Notes: generated from the letters alone by a model not told the origin. DNA of 14,330 nt from Candidatus Tenderia sp. (GCA_030148045.1 JASBUE010000190.1:1-14330), one strand, 5' to 3'. Positions 7,105 through 14,247 are shown, counted from the stretch's first letter. Made by a program: numbers and translations.

Positions 7105-8673
7105 CTAAAAACTCATGTTCAAGCGCAGTAAAATACGATTCTCGCCGTAGGCCTCTCCGGTACTGGCCGCTTGCGCCTGGAGATGGCTCACTTCAGCCCT
7201 GGCATTGGTTCGAGGGGTCATCGTGCGGCTCAGACTCAAACTCGTTCTGATGCTGTCGCCGGGCTCACTGCCGTTCGCGACCTCGTAGCGCTGGGCCCGT
7301 ACGCTCACCAGGGAGAAGGTACGCGATGCGAAACGCCAGCGCCACGAGGCGTTGGCCCCTTGCGTTGAAATTTCCTCGGCGGAAACCTCGTATGTTCTGG
7401 TTTCATCATACAGCGCCAGGCTTACAGTATTCTTGCCGGTATTGTAATTCACCGACCCCCGCGCCCGGGTGCGCAGAAACTCTTCGTTGGTCAATTCGAA
7501 GACATTGATATCGATGATTTGGCCGCTCTCCGGGTCGAAGGCAAGCCCCGCCTCCTGATCGAGAATAAACAGGGAAATCTGATCCTGCAGCGCCAGAACC
7601 TGTACGCTGGTCACCTCTTCCAGATAACTCAGCGCCCAGGTGCTGCGCCGCGTGCGGTGACTGATTTTACCGTTCCAGGTCACTCCCGTGTTCAGCCCCA
7701 CATCGCGGTTTCGATAACCGATATCGATGGAGGTGCGGGTGGTGGGGCTCCACGTCAGCCGCCCCCGCTCGTCATTTCTACCCTGGGTCGCCTCCAGCGA
7801 GAATTTCGGGCTTGGCTGCCATCTGAAACCGGCGCTCCAATACGTGCCGTCGGGGGACACCCTGCGAGTCTGAATATCGTTCTCTTCCTGGCCGGCATAG
7901 CCGACCAGCGAGAAGCTTGAAAGCATCCGATAGCGCATCATACCCTCAGTGGAACGGCGCTTGGAGTCGGCGGCGTTGTCGCGGACATCTCTTCGCATGC
8001 GGTAACCGAGCCGCCAGAACAGCTGCGTCGCGCCATAACCGTTGGCGATGTAACCACTGGCCCTGCTGGATTGGGCGGCGGATACCGAGCTGGCATCGTA
8101 GTCGACCCAGCCATGGGAATAGCGCAGCTCGGTGCTGGCATAGGCGCCCAGCTCCCGTTTGATGTATGGTTCGACCTTGAGCGTCGCCACATCGCCGCGG
8201 TTGCCGGCGAGATTCAGATTGTCCAGCGGCAGGCGATCGCCGGGGCTTATCAACTGCTGGGAAACAGAGGCGCTGGAATCGAAATAAAGCCAGTCCTTGA
8301 TCAGTTCGCTCTGCTCCCTGGCCTTCAGCTGGTGATAGGTGGTGTTGCTTTCCGGGTTGCGGGCATAAAAGAGGTTCTGCATCGTGTAGTCGGCGGCCAG
8401 ATTCAGCCTGGCGCCGCGCCCCGTCAGTGAAAAGCCGGGATTGATTTGGGTGATGCTCTCGCCCCCTCCATCGCCTGCCGACAGCCGCAGGTTGTCCGTG
8501 TAAGTCTCCGACAAATTCAACCTGGCCGTGGCATCCCATTCCGCCGCCAAGACGCAAAATGGCAGACAGGCCAGGACGGAGCCTCCCGCCAACGCTGTAA
8601 AACCGGGGCGGAAATCTCTCTCACTGCATCTTATATTTTTGGGCCGGTCCAGGCTACTCACCGGATGAGCCAT
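7105..8673 (-). CDS. XrtA/PEP-CTERM-associated outer-membrane beta-barrel protein (TIGR03016-like)
   Basis: A protein of about 522 residues, probably an outer-membrane barrel of the TIGR03016 family, thought to take part in polysaccharide export. A hydrophobic signal segment (about residues 25-43, ALAGGSVLACLPFCVLA) precedes mature AEWDATARLNLSETYTDN. The rest has many alternating polar/hydrophobic strands and ends LRLNMSF with a terminal Phe, the usual barrel-assembly signal. Start choice is uncertain. The ATG at 8673 gives a long 24-residue n-region, overlaps the kinase gene by 20 bp and has no good ribosome site. An ATG at 8691 and a TTG at 8739 are also in frame but look worse. Coupled translation from the kinase gene is likely. 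There are 14 bp to the next gene. Confidence 0.82.
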   Translation of the reverse strand: MAHPVSSLDRPKNIRCSERDFRPGFTALAGGSVLACLPFCVLAAEWDATARLNLSETYTDNLRLSAGDGGGESITQINPGFSLTGRGARLNLAADYTMQNLFYARNPESNTTYHQLKAREQSELIKDWLYFDSSASVSQQLISPGDRLPLDNLNLAGNRGDVATLKVEPYIKRELGAYASTELRYSHGWVDYDASSVSAAQSSRASGYIANGYGATQLFWRLGYRMRRDVRDNAADSKRRSTEGMMRYRMLSSFSLVGYAGQEENDIQTRRVSPDGTYWSAGFRWQPSPKFSLEATQGRNDERGRLTWSPTTRTSIDIGYRNRDVGLNTGVTWNGKISHRTRRSTWALSYLEEVTSVQVLALQDQISLFILDQEAGLAFDPESGQIIDINVFELTNEEFLRTRARGSVNYNTGKNTVSLALYDETRTYEVSAEEISTQGANASWRWRFASRTFSLVSVRAQRYEVANGSEPGDSIRTSLSLSRTMTPRTNARAEVSHLQAQAASTGEAYGENRILLRLNMSF

Positions 8674-9550
8674 AGTAACCGTGGTAACCATAGTAATCCG
8701 ATGTGAACATCGCCCGGGTCTTGTTGAGGACCAGACCAATCATCTTCGACTGATCCAGCATCCCCAGCGCCTCGTTGACCTCCTGATTGGCGGTCTTTTC
8801 CGCCTCCACCACCATCACGAATTGCCCGACCAGGCCGGCTAGGACCGCCGCCTCGGTGGTGGCCAGCAGGGGGGGGGAATCAAAAACCACGACACGATCC
8901 GGGTATCGCTGTGACAACTCATCAACCAGCAGGCGCATGGCCTCGCTGGCCAGCAATTCGGTGGAGTGGATATGACTGCGGCCGGAAGTGAGCACCCTGA
9001 GATTGGGTACGTTGGTCTTGAGCATGACCTCGGAAAGCACCAGCGAATCATCCATCAGATAGTCGACCAGCCCCGGCAGCTTGAGTGGCAGCCCCAGCGT
9101 GCGTGAAATATTGGGTTTGGCGACATCCGCATCCACCAGCAAGACCGTTTTACCGCGTTCCTTGGCGATGCTCATGGCCAGGTTCACCGAGGTGAAGGTT
9201 TTGCCCTCGCCGGGACGGGCGCTGGTCACCATGATCAGGTTGGATGCATCGCCATGGGATACACCCTTCTGAAAGGCGTTCAGCAACAATGGCCGCTTGA
9301 TGTGCCTGATCTCTTCGGTCAGCTGGCCGCGGCCGCTTTCCGGTGTCAGGAAGCCCATGCGTTCGAGACGCGCCAGATCCAGGACAATGCGATTTTTCGA
9401 GTTTTTCTGACCGGCACCCTCGGTGTCTTGCGCCATGTCCTGCGCCGGGTTCAGCTCTTCTCCCACCTGAACCGGAACGTCTAGCGGCGCCTGGGCACCG
9501 CTCTTTTTCACTTCACCCAGTCTGCCTATGGCTTTTTCTATCGTATTCAT
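8654..9550 (-). CDS. XrtA-associated tyrosine autokinase (BY-kinase, TIGR03018-like)
   Basis: A 298-residue cytoplasmic bacterial tyrosine kinase that should work with the Wzz-type protein encoded just upstream to control chain length or export. The first 100 residues are a variable linker beginning MNTIEKAIGRL. The kinase domain has Walker A SARPGEGKT (110-118, Lys117), Walker A' VLLVDADVAKP (136-146, Asp140 and Asp142) and Walker B VVVFDSPPLL (Asp224). The C-terminus is a tyrosine cluster, DYYGYHGYYG, with five Tyr (286, 287, 289, 292, 293), the expected autophosphorylation tail. There are no transmembrane segments, so membrane attachment should come from the separate Wzz protein, as in Gram-positive CapA/CapB pairs. 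A GAGG ribosome site precedes the ATG. The 3' end overlaps the start of the barrel-protein gene. Confidence 0.93.
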   Translation of the reverse strand: MNTIEKAIGRLGEVKKSGAQAPLDVPVQVGEELNPAQDMAQDTEGAGQKNSKNRIVLDLARLERMGFLTPESGRGQLTEEIRHIKRPLLLNAFQKGVSHGDASNLIMVTSARPGEGKTFTSVNLAMSIAKERGKTVLLVDADVAKPNISRTLGLPLKLPGLVDYLMDDSLVLSEVMLKTNVPNLRVLTSGRSHIHSTELLASEAMRLLVDELSQRYPDRVVVFDSPPLLATTEAAVLAGLVGQFVMVVEAEKTANQEVNEALGMLDQSKMIGLVLNKTRAMFTSDYYGYHGYYGSSGE

Positions 9551-9565
9551 AATATCCTCAAAGAA

Positions 9566-11125
9566 TCACCCTAACCTGGACATCAGGCTAATTCCTTGGT
9601 CCTGAAAAAGAACGGCCGCTCCATAGGCCAGCATCAACATCAAGGTCAGGACGGTAAACACGACCACCTCGATACGCATCTTGACCCGCTGCGCCGCGGT
9701 CCATTCCATGGAGATTGTCCCCAGCACCGGAAGCTCGGTGGCATTGCGCAGCATGGCCCGGTCATCAAACGTGGTCTTGAGTTGCGACATCAAAAACGCC
9801 ACCCCCAGACCGGCGCCGAGCCCCGCCAGCAATACGATTCCCATCAACAGGGTGCGGTTCGGCCCCGAGGGCTCGAGCGGCACCCGGGGCGGATCGATGA
9901 CGCGGAACTTGACACCCTCCCCGGTGGCATCGGCCTTTTCGGCCATGTATGCCGATTCCCGCCGCTGCAGCAATGATTCGTAACTGCTTTTGATAATGCC
10001 GTAGTCGCGATTCAGGTTCTTGAGTTCCGCCTCGATTTGCGGAACCGTGTCCACCATTTCCTCAAGCGATTTGACACGCTTGGTATATTCTCCTACCCGA
10101 ACATTCAATGAGGCCACTTCCGCCTCCGCCCCGCCCAGGGCGATCTTGAGCTGCTGGATGACCGGATTTTCTCCATAGCCACCGTCACCGCCCTTTCCGG
10201 TCATGGCTTCAAGTTCAGCCCGCTTCTGTGCCCGCAGTTCCTCTATCGTCGCCTGAACAGCGACCACATCCGGATGCTTCTCGGTGTATTTGAGCAAGAG
10301 TTCGTCCAGCCTCACCTGCAGATTTTGGATACGGCTATCGAGCGGGGTGCCTGCGCCTGCCAGGGTCTCGCTTAGCACCTCGTTATCCAGGTCTTTTTGC
10401 GTCTGTTCGAGCTGAGCCTTGAGTTCGTCACGCCGGTTAACGGCCTCTTCCAGCTGCAGCTGGGCCTCCTTCCGCTGCGACATGGCGGTTTGCAGCCTGC
10501 TGTAATAGTTCTGGCCCTCACCCGGCATGATGCCGACATTTCTCCGCTTGAACTCCTTGAGACGGTTTTCCGCCTCAATCAGGCGGGTCTCATATTCCGC
10601 GATCTGCTCATCGAGAAAGCGCTGGGCGGTGTCGGTATCCTTGCGCGAGGAGCCCAGTGACGTCTCCACGAAGATGGTCAGGAGCGACTGCACCACCTTC
10701 TTGGCCAGTTGCGGATCACTGTCACTGAAGCTGATGGTGTAGATGTTTTCCCTGCCGGTGCTGCGAAGAGAGATGCGGCTTTTCAGCGAGTCAAGCAGGG
10801 ACTCCATGGCGGCGGGGGTCTTGGCGCGCAGGTCCAGATCGGTCATGCGGGCGACCTTTTCGAGGTTGGGCCGGCTCAACAATGTGCGGGTGATCAGCGA
10901 CACCTCCTGCCCGAGATTGGTCTGCGCGGCGATACCACGCAACAACGGCCCCAACATGGAGCGGGTATCGACATGGACCCGGGCCGAGGCGCTATATTGG
11001 TCCGGCAGCTTGAGGACCACCGGCCACCCGATCAGACATACCAGCCACGCAACCACTATCATCGGCCAGCGGCGGCGCCAGACACCGCGCACGTAACCGT
11101 AAAATTGATCCAAAATCTCTTGCAT
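9566..11125 (-). CDS. XrtA-system polysaccharide chain-length determinant (Wzz/GNVR, TIGR03007-like)
   Basis: A 519-residue inner-membrane polysaccharide co-polymerase. Transmembrane segment 1 is at about 21-39, followed by the Wzz opening DQYSASARVHVDT (42-54). A long periplasmic part is rich in coiled coil (about 170-260 and 280-400, heavy in Glu/Lys/Gln/Leu). The GNVR-like region with LNRDYGIIKSSYESLLQRRE and VIDPPRVPLEPSGPNR comes next, then transmembrane segment 2 (about 433-455). Unlike classical Wzz there is an extra cytoplasmic stretch and a third hydrophobic segment (about 487-507), which is usual for TIGR03007. It has no kinase domain; that is the next gene, 15 bp downstream. The role is setting polymer length and linking synthesis to outer-membrane export. 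The ribosome site is weak (AGGA about 12 bases upstream). Confidence 0.92.
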   Translation of the reverse strand: MQEILDQFYGYVRGVWRRRWPMIVVAWLVCLIGWPVVLKLPDQYSASARVHVDTRSMLGPLLRGIAAQTNLGQEVSLITRTLLSRPNLEKVARMTDLDLRAKTPAAMESLLDSLKSRISLRSTGRENIYTISFSDSDPQLAKKVVQSLLTIFVETSLGSSRKDTDTAQRFLDEQIAEYETRLIEAENRLKEFKRRNVGIMPGEGQNYYSRLQTAMSQRKEAQLQLEEAVNRRDELKAQLEQTQKDLDNEVLSETLAGAGTPLDSRIQNLQVRLDELLLKYTEKHPDVVAVQATIEELRAQKRAELEAMTGKGGDGGYGENPVIQQLKIALGGAEAEVASLNVRVGEYTKRVKSLEEMVDTVPQIEAELKNLNRDYGIIKSSYESLLQRRESAYMAEKADATGEGVKFRVIDPPRVPLEPSGPNRTLLMGIVLLAGLGAGLGVAFLMSQLKTTFDDRAMLRNATELPVLGTISMEWTAAQRVKMRIEVVVFTVLTLMLMLAYGAAVLFQDQGISLMSRLG

Positions 11126-11156
11126 TCGCTATCGGTTTCCTAATCAAGCGGTACGG

Positions 11157-11786
11157 CTAAAACCACGACTCGGGCACGATGAGGATATCGCCCGGAAGCA
11201 TGGGGACATTGGCACTGATATCCCCCTCGTCGATGAGATCGTCGATGCGCACCCGGTATTGCATTTCACGACCATTGACCCGGCGCACCAGTACCGTGTT
11301 GTTTCCCGCCGCAAACTCGGTCAAACCGCCCACGGCGATCATCAAATCCAGCAGCGTCATGTTTTCCCGATACGGCAAGGCCTGCGGGCTGGAGGCTTCG
11401 CCGATGACACGAACTTGTTGATCGTAAGGACCGACGAAGCCGGTCACAATCACCGTGACCGAGGGGTCCTTGATATAGGTTCCCAACACTTCCTCGATTT
11501 TGCGGGCCAGTTCGGTAGGGGTTTTGCCGCTGGCCTGCAGGTCCTCGACCAGGGGGGTCGTAATCTTGCCGTCGGGGCGGACCGGAACCGACATCGAAAC
11601 TTCCGGATTGCGCCAGACGAAAATATTGACATTATCGCCCGGACCAATGATGTAATTGTAATCAGGAATGGCTTTGATATCTTCCAGCGACGAGGCCGGC
11701 ATGATATTTCCTGTGCAGCCCCCCAGCATAAGTAGGCCAAACAAAGAGACCAGCAAGAGCGGTGTCTTGATATAGTTGTTTTGCAC
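11157..11786 (-). CDS. XrtA-system exopolysaccharide export lipoprotein (Wza/OPX-like, TIGR03027-like)
   Basis: A 209-residue outer-membrane polysaccharide export protein. The N-terminus is a lipoprotein signal with hydrophobic LLLVSLFGLLMLGGC, giving lipid-modified Cys24. It is followed by the poly-export domain (about 43-120: YNYIIGPGDNVNIFVWRNPE, VRPDGKITTPLV, PSVTVIVTGF). A SLBB-type domain follows (about 128-205: VRVIGEASSPQALPYRENMT, LLDLMIAVGGLTEFAAGNN). It is shorter than Wza and lacks the C-terminal amphipathic helix, as is normal for this XrtA family, so the outer-membrane pore may need another protein such as the barrel protein at 7105. The start codon is GTG (11784-11786) with AGGGGGA about 5 bases upstream. 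It is the first gene of the ten-gene run and follows the long control region. Confidence 0.92.
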   Translation of the reverse strand: MQNNYIKTPLLLVSLFGLLMLGGCTGNIMPASSLEDIKAIPDYNYIIGPGDNVNIFVWRNPEVSMSVPVRPDGKITTPLVEDLQASGKTPTELARKIEEVLGTYIKDPSVTVIVTGFVGPYDQQVRVIGEASSPQALPYRENMTLLDLMIAVGGLTEFAAGNNTVLVRRVNGREMQYRVRIDDLIDEGDISANVPMLPGDILIVPESWF

Positions 11787-11800
11787 GTCTTCCCCCTGCC

Positions 11801-11827
11801 AATACTTGAGCGATTACCACAATACTT
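11801..11827. repeat. 8-bp direct repeat CAATACTT in the operon leader
   Basis: CAATACTT occurs at 11800-11807 and again at 11820-11827, exactly 20 bp apart (about two helical turns). Both lie in the predicted untranslated leader of the export gene, just upstream of its ribosome site. This could be a paired protein-binding site or RNA element; chance is not excluded. Confidence 0.4.
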
Positions 11828-11877
11828 CGTCAGCGGACAGATAATCTTGACAAAAAATAACCAGGTATCAGCGCGGG

Positions 11878-11886
11878 ATTATATCA
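11878..11886 (-). promoter_or_regulatory. extended -10 promoter for the exopolysaccharide operon
   Basis: On the minus strand this reads TGATATAAT: a perfect TATAAT -10 box (11878-11883) preceded by TGA, the extended -10 form TGn. No good -35 hexamer lies 16-18 bp upstream; that position holds G-rich sequence and a palindrome. Transcription would start near 11871, giving a leader of about 85 nt before the GTG start. Extended -10 promoters can do without a -35, and the missing -35 also suggests help from an activator. Confidence 0.6.
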
Positions 11887-11901
11887 GTTCGGCCCCCACC
11901 C

Positions 11902-11912
11902 TAGACAGTCTA
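11902..11912. promoter_or_regulatory. perfect palindrome TAGACAGTCTA, candidate operator
   Basis: Arms TAGAC and GTCTA are separated by a single A. The centre (11907) lies about 36 bp upstream of the predicted transcription start, exactly where a -35 box would be. A dimeric regulator bound here could replace the -35 contact or block RNA polymerase. The matching regulator is unknown. Confidence 0.4.
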
Positions 11913-11921
11913 ACCCCCAAG

Positions 11922-11934
11922 TTTATCGGATAAA
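11922..11934. promoter_or_regulatory. perfect palindrome TTTATCGGATAAA, candidate operator
   Basis: Arms TTTATC and GATAAA are separated by a single G. The centre (11928) is 21 bp (two helical turns) from the centre of the palindrome at 11907, and about 57 bp upstream of the predicted start, a usual activator position. The two palindromes have different sequences, so they would be read by two proteins or by one tolerant one. Confidence 0.4.
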
Positions 11935-12309
11935 AGCGCCCAAACAACCCGGAATATCAAGCACGCGGCCCCCAATGCCTGAGAACCGAATGTAGCTTAT
12001 GTCTACCTCAACAACAAATAATAGGGGCCGGATATTACAAATATTCCACTCACCTCAATCCCCACGGTTGGCATCGGCGCCGGGATGCACTCGTCTCTGG
12101 ATGGCGGTCGATACGCCGCCCACGCCTGCTAGTGCGAAGGCTCCTGCATAGTCTTATGCCATAGCCATACGAATCAATAATTTAGACAAAGCACTTGCAT
12201 CATCATGAGGTCCTACCAAGCCATAGAGGCAACAGCTGCCCACAGACGACACCGGAAAAAGGACCCTGCAGCAACGCCGCGCAGTTATTTTAAAACCTGA
12301 ATTCTAAAA

Positions 12310-13218
12310 TTACTGAAAAAGGGCCCTTGCCCGAGCACGCTTGTCAGGAGTGTTCTTCGACCGATAGGCGGGCAATCCATCCAGCGGGCGAAAAGCAGGC
12401 TGCGGATTCTCAGCCTGTTGACGGTCCGCCTGCCCGGGATACTTAGCCGTTTGCATCCGCGCCGCCAGCGACTCATTCAGGGGCCATGTTCGCCCGGCGT
12501 TCGTAATCAGTTCCCACACGTCGGGCCGCGCCACAAAAATCCCGGCCAAAACCCTGTCGATCTCACCCATAAGCGGCTGACGCCCTCCCCTGTGCTGCAC
12601 CAATGGCCCGACCGGCTGAAAATAAATCCCGAACCGGTCCAGCAGACGCGACAAAATGGGTTCCATCAGCGCATACCAGTGGGTGATGCCATGACTGGCA
12701 CTCATGCGCACGATAGCGGTAAAAAGGCCCAGCGTGGCATAAGGCAGTATTCCGTTTTCCGGCGTCGACCCCTGGACCGTCGAGCATGGCTGATTGGCGA
12801 TAAGCGTTCTGTCCGCCGTCTCCTGCCCGCTGCATCTGCGCAGTTTTGAAATGACGAAACGGGAAATCTCGGCCACGCGGAAACGGGGCTCATTGTCAGA
12901 CAAAAACAACCTGGCCCGGTGCAGTTCGCTGCATAGGTTTTCGATGGGGAAAGGCGCCTCGGGTGCCTGCCTATCGGCGAGAACAAGTCTGACGCTGCCT
13001 ATATACCGGCCCAGACGGCGGTGATAGACCAGACTGTGTACCGAGCGTGCATCATACGGATCGGATTCTTGACCGTTTTCAAAACAGGCCGGAGCCTCAA
13101 AGGCTTTTTCAATGCAATAGACCTGATAGCGCAGCGCAAACGACTGCTCGATCAGTTCCTGCTTGTCCGCCTCTACCACTTGGAAATGTTCCTGGAACCC
13201 CTCCAACAAGTGAGCCAT
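12310..13218 (-). CDS. PEP-CTERM/exosortase-associated acyltransferase, copy A (N-acyl amino acid synthase-like)
   Basis: A 302-residue protein of the TIGR03694-type acyltransferase family (GNAT-like fold, distant kin of LuxI autoinducer synthases). Characterised relatives join long-chain acyl groups, usually from acyl carrier protein, to amino acids such as tyrosine; the substrate here is unknown. Signatures: SFALRYQVYCIE (26-37, Arg30), DARSVHSLV (56-64), GSVRLVL (74-80), PFPIENLC (89-96), AEISRF (116-121, Glu117 and Arg120, like the LuxI E.SR motif), THWYALMEP and DVWELIT. The start at 13218 is chosen for its GGAGGGGGA ribosome site and because it matches copy B; reading further upstream yields unrelated sequence from a TTG. 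About 50 residues at the C-terminus, ending in a basic stretch, have no counterpart in copy B. Confidence 0.85.
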   Translation of the reverse strand: MAHLLEGFQEHFQVVEADKQELIEQSFALRYQVYCIEKAFEAPACFENGQESDPYDARSVHSLVYHRRLGRYIGSVRLVLADRQAPEAPFPIENLCSELHRARLFLSDNEPRFRVAEISRFVISKLRRCSGQETADRTLIANQPCSTVQGSTPENGILPYATLGLFTAIVRMSASHGITHWYALMEPILSRLLDRFGIYFQPVGPLVQHRGGRQPLMGEIDRVLAGIFVARPDVWELITNAGRTWPLNESLAARMQTAKYPGQADRQQAENPQPAFRPLDGLPAYRSKNTPDKRARARALFQ

Positions 13219-13298
13219 GGCTCCCCCTCCGGTTAATAGGCCATTTCCCCAGCATGTATGGCATTGGTTGTTGCGGTGGACACACCCCTCTCTTAAAA

Positions 13299-13326
13299 AA
13301 TATAGCACCCCCTTCCCCGGACACAA
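13299..13326 (-). promoter_or_regulatory. possible promoter for acyltransferase copy A
   Basis: On the minus strand TATATT (13299-13304) is a 5/6 match to a -10 box and TTGTGT (13321-13326) is a 3/6 match to a -35 box, with a 16-bp spacer. The same stretch also contains GG-N10-GC (13305-13318), the minimal sigma-54 spacing, but with a poor -12 element (GTGC). Either is tentative; the 209-bp gap suggests copy A has some expression signal of its own. Confidence 0.3.
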
Positions 13327-13427
13327 TAATCCCTGATCGACATCATGAATTGGCACGAACAGAATATGTCCCTTGCTTTGCGTAGACGACAAAACGGCCC
13401 TGGGATTACGGTGGTGAGAAATGCGCG

Positions 13428-14207
13428 CTAGGATGATGCAGCGGAATATCTGGCCGGCGGAGGCCAGTCGGCACCGTTTCCGGTAATAAGCCCCCAGACG
13501 TCCTGGCGTTTTTTCCAAATCCCCTCGAGTACCTGGTCCACCGCACCGAAGCAGGGCTGGCGCAGACCGTGGTAATCCACTGGTTCGCCAATAGGGATAA
13601 ACTCGATGCCGAACCGGGTCAGCAAGCGCAGCAGGGAAGGTTCCATGACCGCGTACCAGTGAGTGATGTTGTTGGCCGCACTCATTTGTACAATCGCGGC
13701 AAACAATCCCAAGGTCACATGGGGAATCAGGCGCTTGCCGTTGTTGATGGGAGGGACATAGGCATCCGGATCAGGCCCGACACCGGCAACGGTCCCGGCC
13801 TCCCCCGCCCTGCGCTTGAGTTCCTTGGAGACGGCAAAGCGCGAGATCTCCGCCAACGAACGCCGCGGCAATAACTTGGTATTGAGGCCGGATGGCTCGA
13901 AAGAGGACGCGCAGTTGCGCTCGATCGGAAACGGCGTACCCGGATCAGTGCTGTCCGGCAATACCAGCCGTACCGTGGCCACTACCCAGCCTGTCGGACG
14001 ATAACGCACCAAGCCGTGGACGGAACGGCGATCGAAGGCATCCGTTTCCAGCTGATCAGGAAAATCCGAGGCCGTTTCAAATGGGTTTTCGACACAATAG
14101 ACCTGATAGCGTAAGGCGAATGATTCTCTACGCCGGGCAGGAGTATCTGCGATCTCTATGTCGAAATAGTCGTTGTAGGTCTCAATCAGACTGGGATTCT
14201 GCTTCAT
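13428..14207 (-). CDS. PEP-CTERM/exosortase-associated acyltransferase, copy B (N-acyl amino acid synthase-like)
   Basis: A 259-residue paralogue of copy A and of normal family length. It has SFALRYQVYCVE (29-40, Arg33), DRRSVHGLV (59-67), ATVRLVL (77-83), PFPIERNC (92-99), AEISRF (119-124, Glu120 and Arg123), VTLGLFAAIVQMSA, THWYAVMEP and DVWGLIT, all in the same order and spacing as copy A. The ATG at 14207 has GGGAGG about 6 bases upstream; an in-frame TTG at 14240 has no such site. The expected product is a long-chain N-acyl amino acid or similar lipid, acting as a signal or surface-active molecule in exosortase-bearing bacteria; this is family knowledge, not visible here. No acyl carrier protein gene is in the window. 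Its promoter is probably upstream of 14207, partly outside the window. Confidence 0.87.
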   Translation of the reverse strand: MKQNPSLIETYNDYFDIEIADTPARRRESFALRYQVYCVENPFETASDFPDQLETDAFDRRSVHGLVRYRPTGWVVATVRLVLPDSTDPGTPFPIERNCASSFEPSGLNTKLLPRRSLAEISRFAVSKELKRRAGEAGTVAGVGPDPDAYVPPINNGKRLIPHVTLGLFAAIVQMSAANNITHWYAVMEPSLLRLLTRFGIEFIPIGEPVDYHGLRQPCFGAVDQVLEGIWKKRQDVWGLITGNGADWPPPARYSAASS

Positions 14208-14247
14208 ATCGGCCTCCCGACCCTGGTCCCGGATGCGCAACCTCCGC

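Larger units (their letters stand above)
11787..12309. other. 523-bp intergenic control region
   Basis: No gene could be supported on either strand. The part nearest the export gene (11787-11935) holds the promoter, palindromes and leader repeat listed separately. The rest (11936-12309) is mostly more AT-rich than the genes, apart from a GC-rich patch at about 12057-12140. The hexamer TAGACA, a half-site of the proximal palindrome, recurs at 12183-12188 and on the other strand at 12000-12005. No convincing intrinsic terminator for the upstream acyltransferase gene, no RNA gene and no -24/-12 promoter were found. Confidence 0.7.

Noticed and set aside
8674..8739. Barrel-protein start at TTG 8739
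   Set aside because: It would overlap the kinase gene by 86 bp, has no ribosome site and would add residues before an already long n-region.
12029..12047. Imperfect inverted repeat GGATATT...AATATTCC in the intergenic region
   Set aside because: It has a one-base slip between arms, lies far from the predicted promoter and is AT-rich, so chance is a good explanation.
12316..12332. Terminator after acyltransferase copy A: GGGC-AAGG-GCCC followed by TTTTT on the minus strand
   Set aside because: The stem is only 4 bp and lies inside the last codons of the gene, so it is too weak to call.
13305..13318. Sigma-54 promoter (GG-N10-GC) before acyltransferase copy A
   Set aside because: Only the minimal dinucleotides match; the -24 element is a G-run and the -12 element is GTGC. 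No better -24/-12 site was seen before the main operon either.
13219..13518. Upstream extension of acyltransferase copy A by 100 residues from a TTG
   Set aside because: The extra sequence has no family likeness, runs through the AT-rich gap and into copy B, and a strong ribosome site precedes the ATG at 13218.
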